NCBI GenBank assembly: GCA_918026815.1
Contig: CAKJVC010000062.1
Coordinates: 1-64,000 of the forward strand
Direction of reading: 5' to 3'
Length of the DNA: 64,000 bases
Origin: Chalara sp. BL73
Lineage: Eukaryota; Ascomycota; Leotiomycetes; Helotiales
The position numbers and the translations under genes are program-made. The notes beneath the pieces are model-generated. The model ran no database searches. It was not told the DNA's origin and saw nothing but the letters and a program-made list of their open reading frames with translations. How positions within the stretch are numbered: the first letter of the stretch is position 1; each line of letters starts with the position of its first letter. Shown here piece by piece: positions 1 through 12,000 of the stretch.

Positions 1-2540
1 TTTGCTGCCGTTTGTTACTTTGATTTGCTTTCCGCTAGCTTTTGCTTATCTAATCATTTTCAACATTATGCGATCTATTCGATCGCACTTTCGCAAATAT
101 TTACTCCAAATCCACAATTCTATTCTTTTTAAAATATTTCTTAATATTACTTCGTGATTAATATAATCATTTTTTTACGAGCAATCAATTTCCTTTCGTG
201 CGGCGTGTCGTAATCCGTCCCGCGATTGTTGATGTTTATGCTGCTTTTTACCAGCTTTTTTACTTTTATTTTATATATTTCAACAACTACTATTTCAAAC
301 TTTGCAAAAAAAATGTTTTCCGATGCTTTATTATATGTTTAATCACCGGGAATTTTAATACGCGACTTTATTTTGAACAACATAACCAATTCCACTTCTT
401 ATAAATGCTTTTGCCGACCGCGTCTGATTGTTATAATTATATAATTTTAGCACGTTTTTTACTTGCGTAATTCTAATTCTTCCAAACTAAATCTACTGCG
501 GAATAAATTGCAGTAAAAAAATTAAAATGCTTTTCTGAATATTTGATTACTGTTTTTAGTGTTTTTTTTTTTTTCTATAAACCTATTTAAATCAAAACCG
601 TCGTGTCGATGCTAATGCTTGCTTTTCGCCGCAATATCCACATGCTATTTTTCAAATACTTCTAACTTAAATTGCTTGAACTGTTTTGCAACGTAATAAT
701 TTTTACTTTTAGCCCGCCGGATTTGTTTACTGGCGTTTCGTGTTGCTAAGTCCGGGTTGCTTATAAGAAATATATCTTGTAATAGTTTCTAACTTTTTTC
801 TTTTTCTTTTTTTTTCTTTAATTAACTTTACTTTTAATATGCTACTGGCCGGCGGCGACAGTAATGAATAAATAAAATAACTATTGAATACTTTTTTTAA
901 ACATTTTTTTTTTTGCCGAGCGCGCTTAATGCAAACCGGTTCGGGCTATATTCTAATTTCTTTACATAAAATACTCGGCCGATAACATATTTTACGCTAT
1001 TTACAAAATACTTACCGGAAACTAATTCTTTATTTTATTATTTTCATTTCTTTTTTTTTTGCCCGGCGCTTAATACGGCCGGGTTCGGAGAAGCAATTAT
1101 TTGGTTCGATATTATTATCAGTGTAATTTAAATCAGTTTTAATTACATATATTCTTAAATTAATTATCGAATTAACAATTAAATTATAATTCTAAAGTTT
1201 CGACTATTTTACTTTTAAAAATATGTTTTTCTAAAACAGCTAAATAAAATTCTTTTGTTTATTGATACTTATATTGTACACTAGCTTTATTTCGCCCGTT
1301 AGAACTTTATTGCGTATACATCGAATGCTTTAACTGCTCGAATCCGATGCTATTTTTTTTTAGTGTTACGCTTATTAAACTAACGCTGCAACTGTGCAAT
1401 TTTAAACTTAACTTAATATTTTTTTCGAATAAGCCATTGTTGGATCTAGCTACGGCTATGTAAAATAAAAAGCACCGGCACAATCACATTTTTATATAGA
1501 CAACTAATACAATTCAGCGAATCGCGAGTTTTATACTGTGCAATGACTTTTTTGCACTACTAGTATGTGCTTCGCCGGAATCGGTTTATTTCGGCTTGCT
1601 ATTTTAAACACTCGGCATATTTTAAAAAGTCGGCGATTCTTTTAAACCGGAAGCACGTTTAATACTAGTATGAACAATAATTCTGCGGCGTTTCGGTAAC
1701 TTCGCAGTAAATGCAATGTTGACCGAACTACTGAATAACTCGTAGTTGTTGACTAACAGCACAATCCGTGATTGCCGCCGCCGGTGTTACTAATAAGACT
1801 ACCGCGATAGTTGGAGCTACTTTTTCAGTAAAAACTTTCGTGCTACTTTTTTCTTTGTCGGGCAGTTGTATAACTCGTTGCTTCGGTTGCTTTTGCTGCA
1901 GCATAGTCTAAAAAAGTCACATTCTATTGCTAACGACCGTTTTTTGAACTTTTTGTCGAGCTCGTAAACTAAGCTATTTTTCGTATGCTTTAATAGTTAG
2001 TCTCGAATATTCTTTTCGAATTATAACAGCTAGAGCAGCGAGAAATGAAAACCAGCTGAACTACAAGCAAGCGGCAACTCCGCTTTACTAGTATACTTGT
2101 TGATGCTTAATTCTTTTGCAGATGTGCTAGCTTACACTGCATTTCCAGCAATTACGACATCGTCGATCGAGTCGAATTTAATTTCGTAAAAGTTTTTGTT
2201 GCTCGATATTTAGCTTGTCGGTTTTGCTGCACGTATTAGTTGCATGTTGTGCGTTCGTAGAACTATACATTGTTTAACAAAATCTACAGTGTTGCTGAAC
2301 TTCGTTTATTTAGTCTTTAAACCGCTGCAGTTCGCGAGCGGTCCGAACTTGGCTGGCAGTCTAATTTGAAATTTTACCGCCGCAGCAATCGTACAGCCGG
2401 CCACCGACTTCTTTACAAGTTTGCTCGTTTTCGTCGAGATATTCGCTTATAGCAAACCGTCGGCAGTCGCGCGTTTGAATAAATCGTTGCATTGCTAGCT
2501 CGTTTACTGTTAGCGCAGCGGCATTCTGTTGCACAAGCCG
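1..2540. other. AT-rich, gene-free degenerate DNA (left end)
   Basis: No open frame here has a recognisable protein pattern. The sequence is dominated by T and A runs and the short frames look random. The composition matches the neighbouring block that carries a decayed helicase, so this is probably the same RIP-damaged repeat territory. Some of it could be the eroded 3' part of that helicase element, since the relic is on the minus strand and its last recognisable motif ends at 2541. I see no RNA gene in it. Confidence 0.6.
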
Positions 2541-5500
2541 CTAATATTTCGAGTTTTTCAGTAAAATAATCGAATCGACATTTTTCTCGGCACGACCGCT
2601 ACGCTTAGTTTCTTGCGCAAAATCAATTATGCTATACGGAACTCCGATATGCACAACGTATACAATTCCGGAGTAGTTTCCGCCCGTCCCGAGTGCTTTA
2701 GTAGCGGCAATAAATCTTTTTTGCTGCAACTACTTTTCAACTGCTGCATTTTTTTTATCGACAAGTAAATAGTAAAATAAACATTCTAAAATCTGTTTTA
2801 CTTTTTCGGTTCGGTTTCGACTAGTACAATAAAAAATCTTCCGTTCTCTTTTCGCAAGTCTGCGCAATCGTGCTATTTCGCGGACTACTTTTAGTGTACT
2901 TTAATTAGAACATCGTCGAACCGAATATCGAATATTCGGGCGAACCGTACGTATGCGAATAAAACGAAAGTCCGAAATATGCATCACGTCGCGCAACTCA
3001 TCAAGTCGGCTAAAAGGAAGTGTCGCCGTCAGCAAAATCATAAGACACCGCAGCACTTAAAGATGACCGAGCTGTCGAAGCTTGAATCGGTAGTTATTAG
3101 CCGTAAATGAAAAATGACATTCATCGAACACAGCACGACGCAGCAGCTTTCGCTTTCGCAATATAGTCTCGTACGTAATGAAATCCGTCGATGCAGCCCG
3201 GTCAGCGCTGACTACAACTACGGGAGCATACCCGGCTTCTTTATGGTGCCAGACAAAATGCTGGATATTTGCAAGCCGCAAACGCCGAACGTAGTCTCGT
3301 TCGAGTGCATTGAATAGTGCTACGACAATACTGACTCCGAAATCTCGTAGTACCGCTGAGACCGTGAATGTCAGCGTTTTTTTTCTACCGGTGAGTAACA
3401 CGACAATCAATAAAGTCTGTTAATTAAGCGCAGCGAAGACCGCCGCTTTTTGTTCGTCCGAACAGAAATTGAGCTTTTTTTAATTAAGCACCTTTTTGAG
3501 TTTTTCATGGATTTCGGTTGCTGAATATACGGAAACAGTATTAAGTAGTAGCACGCTAGTGCTTGCTAATTCAAATCGTAGCCGGCTGAAAAAAGCTATA
3601 CTTTCCGGTGCTAGTAATGCATCTCCCGCTAAATATAAACTGAGTAAAAAAAATAGTTCCGCCGGAGAACTACTGAATACCGGCGGCGTCTAAACTACTA
3701 ACTGCAGTTAGCCGAATAAAAATCTCGACTTTTTCGAAATAAAACTAAGCGGAAGCGTTCTATAAAACAGCCTCCGTTAGTGCTTAGTTGATAGAAATAG
3801 TCGTTTACTGTCGAGCTTTAATAGCTAATACTACTGCGAACTAATAGCTTTAAAAATCCGAATGCTTTCGTTACTTAAATTCCGAATAATATTACTACGA
3901 ACTTTATATCGCTCAGCAATCTTTTTTTTATAAACAGCAGCAAGATCAACTGCATTTACAATTACATTTGTGTTTTTATATAGCATGTTTTCGGTTATAA
4001 GTTGATTTTTCATAAACTCTGCGCCGATATATTCACGGCTTATTTCAATAGCTACGTTCCGATAATTTTGCGTAGTTAACTGGACTTTTAATTGAATAGC
4101 AGTTTTCTGCGTTAACACTTTAGTTAACTGCTTACGAGTTTATAAGCCATTTTTATTATGCTACAAATAGTTACTTCGAAGAAACTTATTAGTTTTCTGG
4201 TCGAGTGTTTCTGAAAATAGCTGCACGCAAGCAAAATACATAGCTCAGATCTGTGCTATTCGCTATAAAAGAAATCGTAGAATAATTTTAAGCACGCCAA
4301 AAAGTGCCTGAAACTTATAATACCGCGTAACATATACTATTCGGCCGCTAATTATATAGATATTTCGCTTTTGAAATAGTTCGTTACAGAATCGAATCGG
4401 AGTGATTTTTTCTTTTCGAGCGAGCGGACTACTAGTCGTATGTCCCAGTATAAGCATTAACTCTTTTAGACGTTTTTGCAGCTGTCGATACTCGCGAATT
4501 CTAGTTATACGCTATGTGTTTTTTTTCCGATCCTATAACTGCTGGTTTTTAGAAACTTTCAGCATTTGATTTATTATTTATTGCTGTTTTTCTTTTATTT
4601 TATTGGCTTTATTTGTTACTTATAAAGCTTTTCGTGTAGCTAATAATAAATCATTCTGGATCTTGTTTAAATCAATCTTAAAGCGGTTTTTTTTTTAACT
4701 AACTTATATAAAATTTTTTTATAAAATATTTTCAGTTTTACGGATTATATTATAAATTGAATTTTTAAACCGCCGAATTAGCAATAGCTTTTTATAGAAC
4801 TCCAAAACATTTCTATTCGGTCGATTCGTTTCCGACTAAGTTTAAGTAATACTAAGTTAGTTGATTTTCTGCATGCTTATAGTTTTGCTATATTCAAGCA
4901 TTTTAATCAAAAAGCTGTATAGGCTATAACTTCCAACAACAAAATACTTTTTCCGCAACGCAAAAAAACGATTAATGTCGTTAGCCGTTTGCTTTTTTCT
5001 AGTAGCTGCTAGCAGTATATACTCGACAAACAAAACGCGGACACAATACATAAAACTAGCAAGCATATACGAATACTTATCGCTACGTTTTAAACGGTTC
5101 TTTTTTTTTACAATGCTTAAAACTGCAGCAAAATAAATAACGAGACTATCAAATCGGTTATATTTTTTTAGACTTTGCAGAATTATCGACATTAAAAGTC
5201 TACTTATTTTTTGAGTTTGAATACTGTCGTTTTTTTCTAGTTCGAGTAACTTTACTATTTCTTCCAGCCGTTTTTTTTGCTTTAAGCTAAATTTAGTTAA
5301 TTCGCAGCAGTTTTTTATTACATCAATCTTTTCACTACTTGCAGTCTGCGGAGTTTTACTTTTTTTTTTACTTTTAATTTTACTAACAAAATCATTTTCA
5401 TTATCGTGTATCGATTTTTCGCCCTCGCTGTCGGATTCGCCGCTTTCACGCATTTCTTTTTTTTTCTGCGCTACGTACACACGCAACAAATAGCACGCAA

Positions 5501-6314
5501 ATCGCCGAAAATAAGCAATATAACGATTTAAACTATTTTCATTTTGCAAACGCACTATAAAACGGTTTTTTACTCGCTCGGTCGAATTCGCCGTTCGTAA
5601 CTAATACGGAGTGTCGTTGTGTAAGCTACTTAACTTTTCGACTGCCTGCTTAATTATCAGACTAACAATATTGCTAGCACGTTGCAATTGCTTATTTTTT
5701 CGGTCGGGTAACTTACTTGCATAAGCAATACGTCTAATGTTGCAGTTGCCGAAATGTAGTCGCTATTGCACAAAGCTCCACTAACCAGTATTGTTACTTT
5801 TTTCGGTTTTTAGATTTGCAATTTCGAATTTTTTCCGGTCCTGCTCGTCTGCGTTATCGAATTCCCGGTGCAGCTGATTTCGTAGCAGTGTATCTTCGTT
5901 ATCTTTCTTTAATTCTGCTTCTTTTTGGCTTTTTTCGCTAGCTACGATAAAGTATCGCTGAAATTTAACGCTAAAAAACGTTTGTACTCTAACTTTGGTC
6001 CAATAAGTTAGCTCGGCTTTTGTTACTTGCTAATTATGCTTTTTATTGCAATGTCCACGCATAAACTTGTAATTAACGGATATGTAACTACAGCTGAAAT
6101 CAGAACACTACTAACCCTTTAATAGCTTTTCTAGTGCGCTAAACGGAGCGCAATTATATAGTAGTAGTCGAACATTTTTAAGGTCCAGCTTAACTAGCGA
6201 AGCATACTAGTTTAAAATCGACTGTCGCTCTTTCTTTGTTTTTAATTCATAAGTATCTTTTAAATGCCTCTCAAGCCTTTTAATACTTGTTTTATGCTTT
6301 TTGCAAAACAACAC
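2541..6314 (-). pseudogene. Decayed RecQ-type, telomere-linked-helicase-like protein with OrsD-type N-terminal finger
   Basis: Four islands in transcription order on the minus strand match one fungal protein architecture. (1) At 6314-6210 a finger-like segment shows CxxH, then ERHLKDTYEL and KERQSIL, as in OrsD-domain proteins. (2) At 5555-4857 a 232-residue frame contains FAAVLSI, YSYMLASFMYCVRVLFVEY, the conserved middle of these helicases. (3) At 3410-3057 there is a motif I remnant (VVLLTGRKKTLTF), SIVVALFNALERDYVRRL and a DECH Walker B box. (4) At 2729-2541 motifs V and VI appear (ATKALGTGGNYSGIVYVVHI, QETKRSGRAEK). Between islands the frame is broken by stops. In motif I the P-loop proline reads L and the GKS reads KKT, both compatible with C-to-T and G-to-A change, so the ATPase would be dead. 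Related intact genes lie near chromosome ends in other fungi. The family call is secure; the exact extent is not. Confidence 0.75.
6210..6314 (-). pseudogene. OrsD-type finger remnant of the helicase relic
   Basis: Translated on the minus strand this segment gives a Cys-Lys-Lys-His pair, then RLERHLKDTYELKTKKERQS and a TAG stop at 6207-6209. Family-like residues (YASLVKLDL) continue in the same frame past the stop. In OrsD-domain proteins this finger precedes the helicase part by several hundred residues, and that is the spacing seen here relative to 5555-4857. A single in-frame stop inside a conserved run shows decay by point mutation rather than rearrangement. Confidence 0.55.
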
Positions 6315-6542
6315 TTAGTAGTCCGAATTGTACTTAAAGTCGTTCATGTTGCTGGTTTCTGCTTGAACTTCGGCCTGATTTAACCCCAAGCGATTCTAAA
6401 CCCGATAAGTACCTTTATACATTACTTTTTTTGTTGCACATTGGAATAGTTTGGCACGTAACAGATACTTATTGAAGTTGATTAAAGCGTAATTTCAGAT
6501 ATTTCATATTATATGAAGTGAATAAATTTAAGTTTTCACACC

Positions 6543-6628
6543 GCCCATTGACGTGCCTATTGACGGACTCGCTAACCCTATTTTAGCGAGCTAGGCCCAA
6601 AACGGACTGCCCAAAGACGTCAATGGGC
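6543..6628. repeat. 86-bp nested inverted repeat
   Basis: GCCCATTGACGT at 6543-6554 is exactly inverted at 6617-6628 (ACGTCAATGGGC). Inside it, CTCGCTA at 6568-6574 is inverted at 6584-6590. The unit lies in AT-rich DNA but is itself of normal composition. It lies about 230 bp upstream (in transcription direction) of the helicase relic's N-terminal remnant, so it could be part of that element's 5' region, a small foldback element or an end repeat. Confidence 0.6.
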
Positions 6629-8124
6629 ACCCCGCCTTATGTAGAGGCTTTTTGGAAAAAGCGGCTAAAAGCTATTAAAAGCTTAAGCAACAAAAACTTG
6701 TCGACTAAAGCCACAGTCATTTTAGACATAATAAATACAAAATAGTAAACTTTCGTTGTTTTCTATTTGTAATACAGCTCGAAAAAAGGCGAAAAATAAA
6801 TCGAGTTTAAAAAAGCAATATAATTTGTCCGCTAAAAAAATGCTTTTATAGCTTAAGTGAAACAAAGCTTTGTGCCGGGATTGCATTAAGGGCGCATAGC
6901 AAGTTGCTTAAAAGGCAGCCGGGGTATATACAAACATATAAACAGCACTTTTCTTTTTTTAAAAATTTCGAAATTTTTGCTGTTTTTTTCGCATTTGCAA
7001 GCTTGCTTAGCAGTTTACGTTTAACTTACTTTTCGCCCTTTACTTTAGTGTGTCGCTCTTTTCGCTTTTATTATGCAACAACTACGCTAAAAAAAGAATC
7101 CAGCTTACTAAATAAGAAACATACCTGCTTTTAACGTGTTACTTAATTCTAATTGAAAGTTTAGGAACACAGAAGCTGAGTAAGTTTTTTTTTTAAACTA
7201 AAGCTAACCGGATTTGTAAGTAATGTAACTTCTGTCAAACTAGTTCTTACTCCACAACAAAAAAAGCATGTTATAAAAGCACAGCTATAAGCAGCTTTTT
7301 TAGTGCTTGTTTTAGAAAACGGAAATTTTTATTTAAACAGTTCACTTTTAAAAGAAAATTTTATCGGAAGGCCGCTTTAGTCAGCTTTCGTGTCAAACTA
7401 CGACATCGGCGCTTTCTTAGACTATAGCGGAAGTGTAGCAACTTAGCAAATACTTTTTAATTTACTTTTTACTTTACAGCAGCTAGTTCTTTTTTAAAGC
7501 GAAAACAATGTTACAAAAAAACAGCTTTAAGCAACTCTTTTCGTGCCAGACTTTAACATAAGCGACTTTTTAGCTTCTAGCGGAAATGTAATAATCTAGC
7601 AAGCACTTTTTAGTTTACTTCCTGCTTTTCAACAACCGCCGTTTCTTTTTTTACGAAGCTTTCTTTGCGCCGCCCAATTCGACTGTACTAAAAACTTTCG
7701 ACGCGATTCCGACCGCATTCGCCACCAGAACACTGTTTATAATGCTAAACAAAAACGTTACTTTTGCCTAGTTCTTGGTTGCTTTAAAAGCCATAAAGCG
7801 AAATATAGCCGTGCCGATAAAGTAACGGAGCACTTGTAAAAAAAGCACGCTGATTTAGAATATACAAAAAAAATGTAATATTTAAAAAACAACTATAAAA
7901 GCTTTAAGTACTATTGCAAGCTTTTAAGCTTACTATTTAGCTTAAGCGAGTTTATAGTTTCTAAAGCAGAAAGTAGTAGCTAGACTTTAGGATTATTGTA
8001 TTTACCTGTCTTTACTTATTAGAAATATTTGGAGTTTTGTTTTTACTTAACCTGAAATTTTACAAATTTTCTTACTTACTTTATTTCCGACTTTTATTGG
8101 CGATTTCTGCAAAAAAGCTTTCAT

Positions 8125-8246
8125 GCCTTATAGGGCGCAAGATGATTATAACAAGTTCCTTAACATACCTGAGAATGTATTTATGCCCCATGGGGCGTGA
8201 AGTGTTTTGAAATTTTATCCTGAAAAAGATTTACGCCCCATGGGGC
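8125..8246. repeat. Three spaced copies of a GCCCCATGGGGC palindrome
   Basis: The 12-bp palindrome GCCCCATGGGGC occurs at 8185-8196 and 8235-8246. A third copy, GCCTTATAGGGC, at 8125-8136 differs only by C-to-T and G-to-A transitions. Copies start 60 and 50 bp apart. Flanks are also partly shared (TTATG or TTACG before the palindrome, GTGAAG or ATAAAAG after). Confidence 0.6.
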
Positions 8247-8257
8247 ATAAAAGCTGA

Positions 8258-8271
8258 CCCTAACCCTAGGG
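8258..8271. repeat. Short interstitial telomere-like motif
   Basis: CCCTAACCCTAGGG contains two fungal telomere units, CCCTAA and CCCTAG. It lies directly after the palindrome cluster and in the same block as the telomere-linked-helicase-like relic. Two units are too few to prove telomeric origin. Confidence 0.35.
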
Positions 8272-8950
8272 CTAGAAGCCGGTTTACCGACCCCAATAAT
8301 TTCTTAATTATTATTTTTACTGTTATTATTATAATTGCTGTTATTTTTCCGGTTATTATTATAGCCGTTATTTGCTTAGTTAACTAAATTAGTACGTAAT
8401 TATACTAGTTAACTTAACTGTTAACTTTTATTTACAACTTAATAACGTTTTTTTTTTTTAAACTATAACTGCAGTTTAACGCAATTAAATAAATTTTTAT
8501 TTACAACTTTTTTTTTATTGTAAGTTTTGTTTTTATGCTTTTTAGCATTGCTGCAGTTTTGTGTTTTTTTAAATAAGCAATATTTGCACTAATATTTATT
8601 TACAATTTTAATTACTAGCTGTAAAACGAATTTATTTAGTAGTAATTAAACTGTCGAATAATTATATTTAAATAAAAAATTTTTAATATATCGATTTATT
8701 TATTTGCGAAACTTAAACTTTACTTAATGTTGCTTGCGCAAATAGTTAATTATAATCGCCGGACTTACTACGCAACAATACTTTATATTTAAACAAAACA
8801 GTAAACTATAACTTTTGTTTAATTTTATTAAATAACTTAATATTTCAAAAATGCGCTTTATTTAAGTAAATTATAAATCTGCTATGCTAGTTATATAATT
8901 ATCGACCGGCGTAGTAGGTTTTTAATAAAGTTAAAATTGTTGGAGTAAAA

Positions 8951-9038
8951 TCGGTTAACAGTCAACCGGGATTTTTGCATATATAATCACAAGCGGTCAC
9001 TGTTACACCAAAATATTTCCCGGTTGACTGTCAACCGA
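8951..9038. repeat. 88-bp element bounded by 20-bp inverted repeats
   Basis: TCGGTTAACAGTCAACCGGG at 8951-8970 is inverted at 9019-9038 with one mismatch, which is a transition (A versus G). Each arm itself contains GGTT...AACC dyad symmetry, so the arms can fold individually and with each other. A tiny non-autonomous foldback element or the ends of a deleted transposon would explain it. Confidence 0.55.
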
Positions 9039-12000
9039 GCATTTTTTACGGGAGATAATGTTAGTAAGCATTAGTAAAGTTTATTTTTATAAATCGTTTT
9101 AAGCAACAAAGCTTATTTAGCGTTTTACTAATTAAAAACAACAGCGTTTTATTTTTGATCGTAACTTTATTTAATTTTTTATAGTTTACGCATAATTTAA
9201 AAAACCCGTTTTTTTTAAGTACAAATAAAATCGGCGTTTTTATAAAACTAGTAAATCGGCGGATTTATTTTTTTAATAAAAAAAATTCGAAATATTTTTT
9301 TAGTATTGTTAATTTTTTTTTTAAAAACAAGTAAACGAAACTTTATAGCAGTACTGTTTTCGGCTCGAAATTAATTCGGTGTTTTATTGAATAATACTTT
9401 AGTAAAATACTTACGGAAATGTCGTTAAATATATTAGTATAGTTTGTATGCTTAAAAAAAAGCAATACTAAGCTTTTTTTTATTTGCTATAAAACTAAAC
9501 AATAAATTATTTAATTTTTGCTACTTTTGCGAAAGTTTTTAATATTAAACACTTTAATTTAAAACGTTTTGAAAAAATATTGCTAGCTTTTTGTAAAAAA
9601 ACATATAATTAAGTCGATTTGTTTTAACTAAAAGTACTTTAATATAAAAAAAACGTTTAGTATATTAAAGTCGCACGCTATAAAGTCGTATTAGTAAAAT
9701 TTTGTAATACTTTTAAAATCAGTAATTACTAGCTCGATATTGTTAATTCTGTAAATAACAACTTTTTTTTATTTTATTATAACTAGTTAAAATTAAGCGT
9801 TTTTCGATTTTTAATTATACTGTATAACTAAAAACTGTTTTATACAGTTTTATTTTGTACTGCTGTTAATAAACGCTTGTACTTTTTTTGTTTTTTTTTT
9901 GGTACTAAATACTTGTACCGAAATAATTATTCGTTTTTTTTTTGCGTTTTTTTTTGTTTTTTTTAGCAAAAAAAATATTAAAAACGAGTTTTTTTGTTTT
10001 TTTGTTTAAGTTTTAAACAATTAGTAAAAATATAACTTTTTTTTTTGTAATTGTAACATTTTATATTAAAGCATTTAAAAAATAAATAACTTTTTTTATT
10101 GTACCGATAGTATCGAATAGTATTACGTTTATTTTTTATACTAATACCGATAAAAATGCGATTCGTTTTACTTAAAATGCTTTTTGTGTTTTTTTAAGTA
10201 TTTTTTGCTGCAAAACGTTAAGTCGGCGTTTTTAATTCGGCTGTAAACGCAAAAATATTAACGCTTTTCTGCAGGTTTTTTGTAGCTTTTTTATTTGAGC
10301 TACTAAAATTGCCAATAATTTTTTTTGCGCTTTTTATTTTTCGGGCTAAAAATATTAGCGCTTTCCGGTTTTTAAAAAATTTTTTATAGTGTAATATATT
10401 TGTTTTTAAGTTATTTTTAAACTTTTCGAATAACGTATGTTAACAGTGCGTATTATTTACAATTTTCAGCTTTTTTTCGAGCGTTTTTAAGTGTATTACA
10501 AAAGTTTTTACCGACTAGTTTTTTTGTTGTTTAGCGTTTTTTAACTTGTTAGTTGTATTTAGTTTTCGATTGTTTTTATTTGTAAGCAAATTATAAAAAA
10601 AAGCTATAAACTTTTTTTATATAGTATTGCCGACTTTTATTTTCGATTTATAGCCGTTTTATTTTTATTTCGTTATTTTATTAAAAACGAAAACATAATA
10701 GTTTATTTTTCGCGTATTATTAAAAAAGTAGTAATTTTCGTTTATTTTAAAACAGTGTTTTGCAGCTAATACAAAAAACTGCATTTTTAATAAAGTTTTT
10801 TTTTTGAAATTAAATAAATTTTTAAGTTTTAGTAGCGGTTGTTAAAAAAATAACTAGTATTTAAGCTTTTTTTTAAATTTTATTTTGTTTAAAAGTATTT
10901 TACCGGTATGCCGGCAACGTTTCGTTTTAGTTTTTTTTCGGCTAGTTTTTGGCTTTTTTCGAAATTATTTAAACTACGCAATTGTTTTTTTAAAAAAAAA
11001 TTCTGTTTTTTAACTTTTTTAAGTTTTTTAGTAGTATTGTTTGCTTTCGTAAATTTTTGCTTTTTGCGTTGTTTCGCTTAACGTATTTTTTTTTGAAACT
11101 TTGTTATAATAAATAGTTTGCGAACTAATATATTTTGTGTATTTATAACAACGTTGTTTTTTTGCTGTTTTTAAAATATTTCGTTTTTAATTTTTTTCGA
11201 GTATTGACTTTTTTTTGATTTTTTGCGCACACAAGTTGTATTAAATAAGTCAAAACTTAGGTTTTTTGTAAAAAACCGAATAATAAATCGACAAACTGTA
11301 AAAGCAAATTTAGTTGCTTTTTTTTTTTTTTCGACATTATAGCGTTTTAAATGCGATACTTTTCTGACTCGTGCCGAACTATACTTCGTAAAAAAGATTA
11401 AAATGTAAAATGCTGGAATAAAGTGGCACAAGTCAACTGCAATTAATACAAAAACTAATTTTTATTTTTTTTACTACGTCCCGAGTCCTTTACTTATACT
11501 TTCCGAACCCCTGGCGACTCTTTACGTGCCTATACATGCCAAGCCTCAGTGTCTTTACCGAGCCCCTCTCAGTGCCCCTTAGCACGTGACATCCTGGCGC
11601 CTGACATCGAGTTAGTTTATTAAAAACGTTTTTTATTGTCGAAAAAGTAGTTTAGTTTTATTATTTAAAAAAACAATTTTTTCGAGCTTTATTTTTTTAA
11701 GTTTTATATTTTTAAAAGTTTAAAAATAGTCGAAAAAGTTTTTAAATTTTTATAAAGTTTTTCAAGTTCGAAATTTAGTATATTCGAAATAACGATTTGT
11801 TTTTTTAATTTTACAGTGTATATAATAGTCGTTTTTATTGTTTGAATTTTTTTTTTTATTTAAAAACAGTTTAAAGTTTTTTTAGTTCGAATTAGTTTCG
11901 ATTAAACTGTTGTTTAATTTCGAAGTTTAATTGTTTATTACTAAAACAGTAAATATTGTAAAAGTTTTATTAAGCTGTGCTATTTTTAAGTTATGTTTAA

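Noticed and set aside
198..404. 68-codon frame in the AT-rich block
   Set aside because: Starts at GTG, is Phe/Tyr rich as expected from T-rich DNA, and has no motif.
11171..11431. 86-codon minus-strand frame
   Set aside because: Lys/Phe-rich low-complexity translation of AT-rich DNA; no family pattern.
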